Part shown: positions 41,764-51,936 of the stretch, one piece after another
How positions within the stretch are numbered: position 1 is the first letter of the stretch
Layout of the letters: the number at the start of each line of letters is the position of its first letter
Assembly: GCA_052174135.1 (NCBI GenBank)
Contig: JBQMRZ010000005.1
Location: forward strand, 1 to 64,000
Direction of reading: 5' to 3'
From: Arsenophonus sp052174135
Lineage (GTDB): Bacteria; Pseudomonadota; Gammaproteobacteria; Enterobacterales; Enterobacteriaceae
DNA: 64,000 nt
Program-made: the position numbers and the translations under genes
The notes under the pieces: generated by a model
What the model was told of the DNA's origin: nothing
The model's input: the letters and a program-made list of their open reading frames with translations, nothing else
Databases searched by the model: none

Positions 41764-43377
41764 CTACATAACTAAATAGCGAATATCACTTATTAATTGT
41801 GCAATACGAGTAACAAAGCGTGCTGCATCTGCACCATTAATCACACGATGATCAAAAGAAAGTGACATAGGTAATATTAAACGTGAAATAAATTTACTAC
41901 CATTCCATATCGGTTTTATTGATGAGCGAGATAAACCGATAATAGCTACTTCTGGTGCATTAATAATGGGTGTAAAATTTTTTGTACCAATATTACCTAA
42001 GTTAGAAATAGTAAAACTACCGCCTTGCATATCAGATATGGTCAACTTGCCATCTCGTGCTTTTTTCGATACTTCCATCAATTTTTCTGAAAGCTCAATA
42101 ATGCCTTTTTTATTAACATCACGAATAACAGGGACAAATAAACCATTTGGTGTATCGACAGCTATACCAATATTAATATATTTTTTTAATGTTAATCGTT
42201 GATTATCTTCAGAAATTGAGCTATTAAAATAAAGCATCTCTTCTAATACCCGAGCAACAGCTTTCATGACAAAAACTAACGGTGTAATCTTTATCCCTGT
42301 TTGTAATTTCTCCATCTCTTTATTTTGTTTTTTACGAAAAACTTCCACATCAGTAATATCAGCATCCTCCATGAGTGTTACATGAGGGATCGTTATCCAG
42401 TTGTGACTCATATTAGCATTAAATATCTTTTGAATACGACATAATTCAATTTCTTCAACTTTACCAAACTTACTGAAATTATTTTTTTGTCGCGGTGATA
42501 GCACATCTAGAAAATAATTTACCTTAGTTAATTCTGCTTCAGAGTGTTTTATGGCCTCTTTAATATAAACCTGAACGTCTTCACGCATAATACGACCTTT
42601 ACGTCCACTTCCATTTATCTTAGCTAAATTAACGCCAAATTCATGCGCCAAACGGCGAATAAGTGGTGTTGCATGAACTTGAGGTTCAATTTCAATAAAT
42701 TCATTCTTAGCTTTAAAAACACTATTTATTTTTACAGTAGATGAGATTTTATGTTTTTCAGAAGAAAAAAACCATGACTTCGTTGTTATTTTAGCATCAG
42801 TGATTAATGAAGATACAGTGGAATTGACTTTAAAAATCATAATAACTGAACCAGTTTTAACTTTATCATTTTTTTTAATTTTAATTTCCTTAACTTCTCC
42901 AACAAAAAGTGCTAGGACTTCAATTAATGTTTTTTTATTTTCTATACTAATTAATGGTTGTTCGGCGGTGATTTTATCACCAACATTAACCATAATATCA
43001 ATAACTTTAGCTTCATCATTACCAATATTTGGTAAAATCACTTCTTTTAATTCATTTTTTTTATGATTTAAATCTTTATCTTTATTGTCTATCCTATCTT
43101 GATTCGAGTCTAGGGTTTCTTTAACACTAACTTCTGTTATTTTTTTTTCTGTATCAAAAACCATGATTAACTTACCAGTTGCTACTTTGTCACCAACTTT
43201 AATTTTGATTTCTTTTACAACTCCAGCTTGTGGTGACGGAACTTCTATTGATGCTTTTTCACCTTCCACAGTAATTAATGACTCATCAATATCAACTTTA
43301 TCGCCAACTTTTACCATAATTTCTGTAACTTCAAGTTCATTTTCACCAATATCAGGAACATTAATTTCAATAGACAT
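41764..43377 (-). CDS. aceF: AceF: dihydrolipoamide acetyltransferase (E2), two lipoyl domains
   Basis: E2 forms the core of the pyruvate dehydrogenase complex and transfers acetyl groups from lipoyl-lysine to CoA. The product has 537 residues against 630 in E. coli because it has two lipoyl domains, not three: residues 1-79 (lipoyl Lys41 in EGEKAS) and about 110-187 (Lys149 in ENKKTL, a departure from the usual DKA). A low-complexity linker leads to the E3-binding domain at about 234-273 (ATPLIRRLAHEFGVN, GRKGRIMREDV) and the catalytic domain, whose His510 lies in DHRVINGAD. Asn in place of Asp in that motif also occurs, as I recall, in some other gammaproteobacterial E2s. It starts 13 nt after aceE. 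Confidence 0.96.
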   Translation of the reverse strand: MSIEINVPDIGENELEVTEIMVKVGDKVDIDESLITVEGEKASIEVPSPQAGVVKEIKIKVGDKVATGKLIMVFDTEKKITEVSVKETLDSNQDRIDNKDKDLNHKKNELKEVILPNIGNDEAKVIDIMVNVGDKITAEQPLISIENKKTLIEVLALFVGEVKEIKIKKNDKVKTGSVIMIFKVNSTVSSLITDAKITTKSWFFSSEKHKISSTVKINSVFKAKNEFIEIEPQVHATPLIRRLAHEFGVNLAKINGSGRKGRIMREDVQVYIKEAIKHSEAELTKVNYFLDVLSPRQKNNFSKFGKVEEIELCRIQKIFNANMSHNWITIPHVTLMEDADITDVEVFRKKQNKEMEKLQTGIKITPLVFVMKAVARVLEEMLYFNSSISEDNQRLTLKKYINIGIAVDTPNGLFVPVIRDVNKKGIIELSEKLMEVSKKARDGKLTISDMQGGSFTISNLGNIGTKNFTPIINAPEVAIIGLSRSSIKPIWNGSKFISRLILPMSLSFDHRVINGADAARFVTRIAQLISDIRYLVM

Positions 43378-43390
43378 TGATTTTTACCTT

Positions 43391-46054
43391 TTATGCTAAT
43401 CTTGGGTTAATTTTCTCTGGATTGATATTATATTTCCTTATGGTTTCACTTACTAATTTAAAATCTATTTTACCGCGTTTTGCTAATTCGCACAACGATG
43501 CTACTATTATATAAAAAGTATCAACTTCAAAATAATGACGGAGGTTTTCACGACTGTCTGATCGACCAAAACCATCAGTACCTAAAACATGGTAATCATT
43601 TGTAGGAATATAAGAACGAATTTGTTCTGCATATAGTTTTATATAATCTGTTGACGCAACTGCAGGTAAATTGTTCATGATTTCAGCAACATAAGGTATA
43701 CGAGGTTTATCGGATGGGTGTAACATATTCCAGCGTTTACAATCTTGACCTTCACGAGCTAATTCGGTGAATGATGTTACACTATAAACATTGGAGCCAA
43801 TATCATACTCATAAGATAAAATTTTTGCAGCTTCACGGATATGACGTACCATTGAACCAGAACCTAATAATTGAACTTTCCCTTTCTTACCTTTCAGTGA
43901 TTCAAGTTTATAAATACCCTTACGAATACCTTCTTCAATCCTATTAGGCATTGCTGGCATCTGATAATTTTCATTCAATGTAGTTATATAATAATAAATA
44001 TTTTCTTGTTTCTCCCCAAACATACGAGCTAAACCATCATGTATAATAACAGCAACTTCGTATGCATAAGCTGGATCATAAGAAATGCAATTAGGTATGG
44101 TTAGTGACTGAATATGGCTGTGTCCATCTTCATGCTGCAAACCTTCACCATTCAATGTTGTACGCCCTGAAGTTCCGCCTATCAGAAATCCGCGTGCTTG
44201 TTGATCTCCAGCTGCCCATAGTAAATCACCAATGCGCTGAAAACCAAACATTGAATAATAAATATAGAATGGTATCATTGGTAAATTATTTGTACTATAC
44301 GATGTAGCTGCAGCTAACCAAGATGCTCCAGCACCTAATTCATTAATTCCTTCTTGAAGAATTTGACCCTTTTCATCTTCTTTGTAATAAGCAATCTGTT
44401 CATGATCTTGAGGTGTATATTGTTGTCCATTTTGACTATAAATTCCAATTTGACGAAATAAACCTTCCATTCCAAAAGTACGCGCTTCATCACTAATAAT
44501 TGGAACTAGACGATCTTTGATTGAATTATTTTTTAACATTATGCTTAAAGTACGTACAAAAGCAATCGTTGTAGAGATGTTTTTATTTTGTTTCATTAAT
44601 AATTTAGTAAAATCTTTTAATGTTGGGATTTCTAATTTTTCATCAAAAGTAGGACTTCGTGCTGGTAAATACCCTCCTAATGCTTTACGACGTTCATGTA
44701 AATATTTATATTCTGCTGAATCTTTTTTAAAAGTAATAAAAGGTAATTTTTCAACTTGATCATCAGATATCGGAATATTAAAACGATCACGAAAATAACG
44801 AATCCCCTCTATATTCATTTTTTTAATCTGATGAGCATCATTTTTACCTTCTGCAATATTCCCCATGCCATATCCTTTAATTGTCTTGGCTAAAATTACT
44901 GTTGGTTTACCTTTTGTTTCTTTTGCTTGTTTAAAAGCAGCATAAACTTTCTTTGGATCATGGCCACCACGATTTAGTGACCAAATTTCATCATCAGTCA
45001 TACTTTTAACTAATATACTTGTCTCAAGGTAACGATTAAAGAAGTGTTTGCGAATATAAGCACCATCTTTAGATGTAAATGTTTGATAGTCGCCATCTAA
45101 AGTTTCATTCATTAACTGAATTAATTTACCTGAAGTATCTTTTCGGAACAATTCATTCCATCGGCTACCCCATAAGACCTTAATAACCTGCCATCCTGCA
45201 CCATTAAAGATACCCTCTAATTCATTAATAATTTTTCCATTACCAATAACTGGCCCGTCGAGGCGTTGTAAATTACAGTTAATCACAAAAATAAGATTAT
45301 CTAATTTTTCACGAGCAGCAATTGTAATAGCACCTTTAGATTCAGGTTCATCCATTTCACCATCACCAAGAAAAGCATAAACCGTCTGATCTGTTGTATC
45401 TTTTAAACCTCGATGGTGTAAATATTTTAAGAATTTTGCTTGATAAATAGCGCTGATTGAGCTTAATCCCATTGAAACAGTAGGAAATTGCCAAAACTCA
45501 GGCATCAATTTAGGATGAGGGTAAGATGAAAGACCTTTTCCACCAATTTCTTGACGGAAATTATTCATTTGCTCTTCAGTAAGGCGACCTTCTAAGAATG
45601 CACGCGCATAAATACCAGGTGAAATATGTCCTTGAAAACAAACTAAATCTCCACCATCTTTATTATTTTTTGCTTTAAAAAAATGGTTAAAACAAACTTC
45701 ATATAAAGTTGCAGAAGACTGAAAGGAAGCCATATGACCACCTAACTCTATATTTTTTTTAGAAGCTCGTAAAACTACCATTATAGCATTCCAACGAACT
45801 GCGGAGCGAATATTGCGTTCTAAATCTATGTTACCTGGATATTCTGGTTCATCCTCCATAGAAATAGTATTAATGTAATTACAAATTCTAGAACTTGCTA
45901 CTATATTAATGCCGTCTTTACGTACTTGTTGTAATACTTGATCAATAAGATATTGAGCACGATCAACGCTTTCTTCACGGATGACCGATTCGATTGCCTG
46001 TAACCATTCGCGGGTTTCGATCGGATCCACGTCATTCTTTAAAATATCTGACAT
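43391..46054 (-). CDS. aceE: AceE: pyruvate dehydrogenase E1
   Basis: E1 is the homodimeric thiamine-diphosphate enzyme that decarboxylates pyruvate and acetylates the lipoyl domain of AceF. The 887 residues equal the E. coli length. The N-terminal segment (EWLQAIESVIREE) contacts the complex; GDGEMDEPES near 230 is the ThDP/Mg motif; HEDGHSHIQSLTIPN and GTDGFGRSDSRE are family signatures. First gene of aceE-aceF-lpd. In enterics pdhR precedes it and represses the operon; pdhR is absent. A directly repeated 15-bp element lies 31-66 bp upstream of the start. The ribosome site is weak (AAGGAA, 13 nt upstream). Confidence 0.98.
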   Translation of the reverse strand: MSDILKNDVDPIETREWLQAIESVIREESVDRAQYLIDQVLQQVRKDGINIVASSRICNYINTISMEDEPEYPGNIDLERNIRSAVRWNAIMVVLRASKKNIELGGHMASFQSSATLYEVCFNHFFKAKNNKDGGDLVCFQGHISPGIYARAFLEGRLTEEQMNNFRQEIGGKGLSSYPHPKLMPEFWQFPTVSMGLSSISAIYQAKFLKYLHHRGLKDTTDQTVYAFLGDGEMDEPESKGAITIAAREKLDNLIFVINCNLQRLDGPVIGNGKIINELEGIFNGAGWQVIKVLWGSRWNELFRKDTSGKLIQLMNETLDGDYQTFTSKDGAYIRKHFFNRYLETSILVKSMTDDEIWSLNRGGHDPKKVYAAFKQAKETKGKPTVILAKTIKGYGMGNIAEGKNDAHQIKKMNIEGIRYFRDRFNIPISDDQVEKLPFITFKKDSAEYKYLHERRKALGGYLPARSPTFDEKLEIPTLKDFTKLLMKQNKNISTTIAFVRTLSIMLKNNSIKDRLVPIISDEARTFGMEGLFRQIGIYSQNGQQYTPQDHEQIAYYKEDEKGQILQEGINELGAGASWLAAATSYSTNNLPMIPFYIYYSMFGFQRIGDLLWAAGDQQARGFLIGGTSGRTTLNGEGLQHEDGHSHIQSLTIPNCISYDPAYAYEVAVIIHDGLARMFGEKQENIYYYITTLNENYQMPAMPNRIEEGIRKGIYKLESLKGKKGKVQLLGSGSMVRHIREAAKILSYEYDIGSNVYSVTSFTELAREGQDCKRWNMLHPSDKPRIPYVAEIMNNLPAVASTDYIKLYAEQIRSYIPTNDYHVLGTDGFGRSDSRENLRHYFEVDTFYIIVASLCELAKRGKIDFKLVSETIRKYNINPEKINPRLA

Positions 46055-46084
46055 GGGTCTTTTTTATTCCTTATTTATTATTTG

Positions 46085-46120
46085 TTTTAATATAGTTTTG
46101 AGTCATTTTAATATAGTTTT
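46085..46120 (-). promoter_or_regulatory. Duplicated 15-bp element upstream of aceE
   Basis: AAAACTATATTAAAA (minus strand) occurs exactly twice, at 46085-46099 and 46106-46120, 21 bp apart, which is two helical turns. The copies lie 31 and 52 bp upstream of the aceE ATG. They contain -10-like TATATT, so they could be tandem promoters or paired protein sites, or a small slippage duplication. No PdhR-type operator is visible. Confidence 0.35.
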
Positions 46121-49100
46121 TTAAACTAAAGAAAATAATCTATATAGCATAATTATTTTTTTAAAAAATCAAGCCAATAAAACAAATATAGTAAAATTTA
46201 CAATACCAATTAATTTTTTATATTATTTTACTTAATGTAAAATGTTTATTATTATATGTTAATAACAAATAAATTTCTTAATAAGGAATATATTAAATAA
46301 TAATTGGAGTCTTCCTGTTCTTTTTATATTATATATGTGATAATTTAGAAAATTATTATAGTAATAAAATTATATGATGGAAAATATAAAGTAATATTTT
46401 TTTTTATAAACTACTTCAGTAAAAAAATATTATAAAATATTCTAAATTTTAACGTTAATATTTTTATTCCTTTGATCACCTCTGTTTTTAAATAATTTAT
46501 TTGAATTCTTTAAATCTTTATTGATACATTTTAAAATAACATAATAAATAGAAATATTTCCAAAATATATATTTTTTAAAAAAAATTATAATTTTAAATA
46601 TTAATATAATAACTTTATTATCTAATGTGATTAAAGTTTTCTTATAGATTTTAAAAAGATATAATCCATTATTATCAAAAAATTTTTTGTTTCAACCATC
46701 AATGCCAACCCTCGCGGTTAAATAATATTAAATATTAAACTTTTTTAATTTGTAATTTTCATATACTTTATAAAAATTTATCTTCAATATTTTTTAAAGA
46801 TTAAATGCTTAAGATATTAAATTTAAATGAAATTTAAATGATTGAATTTATAAATTTTATTACATATTATATATGTAATATAGTCATTCATATTTTCTTA
46901 AAATTAATTTAAAATTAGCAAAGTGAAAATTTATAATAAATTATATAAAATATACATAAAATAACAATGTATTTATTAACCGTCCATAAAAACTTTTATT
47001 TAATCTAAAGTTCATATTTTTAATAAAAATTTTGAAAATTCTGAAAAATAAAATTTTTTATTTTTTAACTATCATTCTTAATTTTATGTATATATTTAAA
47101 ATTAAGTAAAACACTGTTTTTTATATTTATTTAAATTAATAATCAATTTAAATAAATGAAATCAATATACTAATTAGAGATATAAGAATTTTTTTATATA
47201 TAAAGATATTAAATATTTAATGAATATGATTGTTAGAATTAATATTAATAATTATTAATACTAAAACGTAATAATTAAAAATAATTAACTTAAATATATT
47301 ATCCAATGAAAATTTTATATTTTATTATAAATATAATTAAAATTATGATGTTAATTTAATAAAAATTTAATTAAATATTATTTTATTTATTCTAAATAAC
47401 TAAGATATAATGATGACATTATTTTAAATATTATTAAATTTTATAGAAAAATCTATTTTATGATATTATGTTAATACATTAATGAAAATATGATATATTT
47501 ATCATAGCATACTATATTCATATTTTTATCATAATATTCTTAGAGAATTTAATTAAATTTTTATTTAATAATTATTAATCTTTTATTTATGGTAAAATTT
47601 AATAGATATTAAATTTTTACTTTTTCTTTTATTATTTAAATTAATTTATTTATATATTTTAATCATAAATTTTGATAAGATCATTATATATTCTAACTAT
47701 ATTTAAATATATTAAGTGACATTATTGATTATTAAAATATAATTTTATTTTATTAAATAAATATTAAATAAATTTAATTTATGATTAAAATTATTATAAA
47801 AAATTACTATACATTTTGTTGATATCTTTAAAGTATAAATAATATAAATTATATTATTTAATAATTTTACTTATATCTATTGTAATATTTCAATATAAAT
47901 ATCTTTGTTAACAATAAAGTTAAATAAATTTTTTAAAATTAAAATCATTTTTAACAATTGATAAGAATAATAAATATTTTTTAGTAATAACAATATTTTA
48001 AATAAGACTTAATTTATCAGTATCATTAATCATATTATCTTTATTGATTAATTTAATAAAATATACATTTCATTAAATGAATTCCAAAATATATAAATTT
48101 ATATATAATTATTTTGGATTAAAAATAATATATTTTTTAAAAATTATTAATAATATGAATATTTATATTTTTTATTTAAATCATTTTATTTTTTAATAAA
48201 ACATTAGTATAAATATTTTAACATAAACATTTTGATAATTTATCTCTCAAGTCAATTGAGATTACATGTAATAAATATTATTTAAATTTCTAAATACTTA
48301 TATTAATAAATTAATAATAACTCATTTGAATCAATTTTATTATTATAATATATAAATATCATATTTATGATTAATTTATATGGTTAAATAAAAAAATATA
48401 TAAAAAAATATAAAGAAACATTAATTTTTTTTTGATATAAATGAATAATTATTGTAGTTATCAATATAACTGATTTTTTAATATAAAAAATTATATAATA
48501 TAATATATCTATATAATACATTTAATTTATCGTATTTTATACTTTTCTTATAGTATTATTTAGCAATCAAAATAGATATTTTATAAGTTTTTTAAATGAG
48601 AAGATTTAATTCTAGTAAATAAAATTAAAGTAAAAGATAAAAAAATAATATTTTTGAAAAAAAATATTAAAATATTTAATAATAAATTAAAAATTAATTT
48701 TATTAATAGCAAAAATTAAATTAATTAAAAATTTTTATAAAAATAGATATCAAATTAATATTATATAAGTACCTTTCAATTCTAAATAACAAAGTTATAT
48801 TATAATTTTTATAATAAAATTTATAAGTATTTTAAATTTATAGAAAATAAATCAAAAAAAAACTCTTTATTATAAGTTGTGAAAAATAAAAAAAATTTTT
48901 AATTATTTTATATTTTTATTTTTAATATTTTTTATTCAAAAATTTTTTATAATTAAAAAATAAATATTATTTGAATTCTTATGATTATAAAAATAAAAAA
49001 TATAAAAATTTATAATTTCTTATTATTTAATTAATAATAATATGAATATGATTCACTAATAATAAATTATATTAATTATCTTATTGCGTCTTACATTAAA

Positions 49101-49379
49101 AATAATAAAGAATTTAAAATTGATATTAAAATTTATGAAAGAATATGTAAAATAATTTTATTTCTTTTGATTATTATTAAAAATTATGTAAAAATTTGAT
49201 TATTAAAATCTTAATAGAATTAAATTCTTAGAGAAATGATTGTTATTGAGCAACAAATTTGAATGTAATAAATAATTATATCTATCATATTATTTATGTT
49301 TCAAAGTTATTAACGATTTATTATCAATAATAACTTTAAATACATTAAATATTAAAAATTATATTTATATAAAATAAAT

Positions 49380-49427
49380 ATATAGTAAAAATTTTTTTTT
49401 AATTTTTTAAAAAAATTTTTACTATAT
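49380..49427. repeat. Perfect 19-bp inverted repeat
   Basis: Arms at 49380-49398 and 49409-49427 are exact reverse complements (outer part ATATAGTAAAAA, inner part a T-run) with a 10-nt loop. It lies in the centre of gene-free DNA. The inner homopolymers make part of the pairing likely by chance, but the outer TATAGT/ACTATA arms add to it. Confidence 0.75.
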
Positions 49428-50711
49428 TGATTATTCAAAATGTAGAACTAACAAAAAACAATAAAATATTATGTTTTATAATTGGTTTATGCATTTAAAT
49501 TATTAAAAATCTAATAAAAATTTTAATAAAATTAATTAATTTTATATCATCTAAATTTATATAATATCTCAACTAAAATTCGAATTTTATTCGATTAATT
49601 CTTTATATAAGTTGAAAAAGCATTAAAACGATTAAAAATTTCAATCATTAAATTTAGTATTTTTTTATATATATAATTATTATTTAATGCTATAGTATTA
49701 AAAATAATAATTATGATTTAAGGAATTATTAAATAAAGATATTTATAGTAAATATTTAGATTTAAAAAAAAACAATTTATAAATTTTATAGTTTAAAAAC
49801 TTTTTTTATATAGATTTTGACAAATAATAGTAAAATAAACCGGAATTAACTTTCATTTATTCATTTTAGGATAATTTTATTATAATTAAAGTTAAAGCAT
49901 AAAATATATATAAAGTATAGAGAATAAAAAATAACTTAGTTAATATCATATTTATATATAAGATAATTAATATAGGAAATTTTAATAAAAAATTAAAAAC
50001 ATTTTTTCTGAAAAAAATTTTTACTTAAAATAAACCAACAAATTAATAGTCTATAGAAATTTCTAACTTATTTAATAATAAGTTTAAAAATAAATATTAA
50101 AAAATGAACAAAATATTTTTTGTATCTTTTATTTTTTTTTTAAAAATCTATTGAAATCATTATTTTATTAATGTTATTTTTTTATTTTAATTAAATTAAT
50201 ATATAAAAAAATTAATGTTATATTTATATTAAAAATTAAAATTACTTATTATAATTTCTAATAAAATTAATTATAATATTTTATATATTCTTTTTACAAT
50301 AGTTTATACTGAACTTAATATATATAAATTAATAATCAATATTATTAAATGGATTCTAATATACCAAGAATATTTAATTATTAAGTTAATTAAAATATAA
50401 TTGATTTATATGTTAAAATTTAATAAAGTTTTTTTTTAAAAAAAGAATAATAAAAATTATTTTTATAGTTATTTTTAAATTTTAAAAATAATAATTAAAT
50501 TAATGGTAAAGCTAATAATTATATTAATAATTACTATTTTATTATTTATTATATATTTTCCTATTTTTAATTCAAATAACATTAACCCTTAACTAATCAT
50601 TATAACAGTATTATAAAAAATATTTTTTATTAAAATTGTTATAATAAATATAAAAATTTAACATACTTTATTTAAAATTCGCTATTTAAACTTATTAAAA
50701 GGAAGATACAA

Positions 50712-51329
50712 ATGAGTTATGTTGTTGCTCTTACTGGTGGAATTGGAAGTGGAAAAAGTACTATTTCAAATAAGTTTGCATATCTAGGGGTACCAATCAT
50801 TGATGCAGATATCATTGCAAGACAAATTGTTATGCCTAATACTTATCCATTTAATACAATAAAACAATATTTTGGCTCAACTATTCTTAATAATAATGGT
50901 TATTTAAATCGCATGAAATTAAGAAAAAAAATATTTACTGATCCAACAAAAAAAAATTGGCTAAATAATTTACTTCATCCGTTAATACACCAAGAAACAC
51001 AACGTCAGTTAACTTTACCTAATTATCCTTATATAATTTGGGTTGTACCATTACTAATTAAAAATAATTTAGAAAACTTTGCTAACCGTATACTAGTTGT
51101 TGATGCTACACCAGAAGAGCAAATAATCCGTGTAATTAAAAGAGATAGAATTAATCGAGAAGAAGTAAAAAATATTTTATCAAATCAAATTGATCGAACA
51201 AAGCACTTACAGAAAGCTGATGATATAATTAAGAATCACAATAATAAGTTAAAACTTGATAAAATTGTAAGAAAGTTACATCAGAAATATTTACAATTAG
51301 CAATGAATATTCTTCTACCAGAGATATAA
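50712..51329 (+). CDS. coaE: CoaE: dephospho-CoA kinase
   Basis: CoaE phosphorylates dephospho-CoA, the last step of coenzyme A synthesis; CoaD, the preceding step, is encoded at 12.3 kb. The 205 residues (E. coli 206) start MSYVVALTGGIGSGKST with the P-loop at 9-17, then the LGVPIIDADIIAR substrate motif near 30, and LLHPLIH and WVVPLLIKN of the CoA domain. A strong ribosome site AAGGAAG precedes the ATG. It faces secA tail to tail, the relative orientation found in E. coli, where mutT, yacG and zapD lie between; those are missing. Intact. Confidence 0.96.
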   Translation: MSYVVALTGGIGSGKSTISNKFAYLGVPIIDADIIARQIVMPNTYPFNTIKQYFGSTILNNNGYLNRMKLRKKIFTDPTKKNWLNNLLHPLIHQETQRQLTLPNYPYIIWVVPLLIKNNLENFANRILVVDATPEEQIIRVIKRDRINREEVKNILSNQIDRTKHLQKADDIIKNHNNKLKLDKIVRKLHQKYLQLAMNILLPEI

Positions 51330-51936
51330 TGAATAATTCTATTGATATAATTATTTATTAGGATTTTTTTAAAAAAATAACTCATTATTTATTTAAATTA
51401 GTCTTTATGTTGGTTTTAAGTTAACTTAATAATTACAGTGTAATCGATATCTATGCAATATTATTAATAAATAAAATAAAAAAATAAATTTAATTAATAT
51501 TGTTGAATAATTTAAATGAATTTTTAATAATAATTAAAAGTTATATAAATAATCTTTAAGAAAGGGGGATTCATTTTTATCAAGAAGATATAATTAACAC
51601 AAGTATTGATCTGTATTTATGTCAAATAAACTTATTAGCATCATTTATTATTATAACAATTATCTATCAATAAAAGGTATTTTTTAAAACTCATAAAAAA
51701 TAATATTTCTATCAATAGTTTATCTATTTTAGTTTTCTGCTAAAAAATATTATAAATCTTCCTTTCATAAGATTTATAATACTATTAGTTCTGTAATTAA
51801 ATTTTTTGTATATTTTATTTCTTATAAAATAAATAAAAACTATAATTATTTGTATAAAAAAATTATTTTTAACTCTCATATAAAAAAAAAGAGAATTTAT
51901 TTTAATTTTTCTTTTAATTATTTCAATAATTGAGCA
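51330..51936. other. Spacer between coaE and secA (position of mutT, yacG, zapD)
   Basis: A 607-bp convergent spacer. No remnant of mutT, yacG or zapD is readable. It contains the probable secA terminator (51740-51781) and a weaker A/T hairpin just after the secA stop near 51880-51900. Confidence 0.65.
51740..51781 (-). terminator. Intrinsic terminator of secA
   Basis: On the minus strand TATTATAAATCTT (51781-51769), an 8-nt loop and AAGATTTATAATA (51760-51748) form a perfect 13-bp stem that runs into TTTTTT (about 51747-51742). It lies about 155 nt after the secA stop. The stem followed by a T-run on this strand is the classic Rho-independent layout. Confidence 0.75.

Larger units (their letters stand above)
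46055..50711. other. Large gene-free AT-rich region (position of pdhR-aroP-ampDE-nadC and others)
   Basis: About 4.65 kb between aceE and coaE. In E. coli this interval holds pdhR, aroP, ampE, ampD, nadC, the hof/ppd genes and guaC; I can read none of them. Items seen: a tandem element upstream of aceE (46085-46120), a small GC-rich island at 46695-46719, an 11-bp-period duplication AAATTTAAATGA at 46819-46841, and a perfect 19-bp inverted repeat at 49380-49427. The remainder is low-complexity A/T. Confidence 0.7.

Noticed and set aside
41764..41860. Loss of a catalytic residue in AceF (HxxxDG read as HRVING)
   Set aside because: As I recall, Asn occurs naturally at this position in some active gammaproteobacterial E2 enzymes, so this is not evidence of inactivation.
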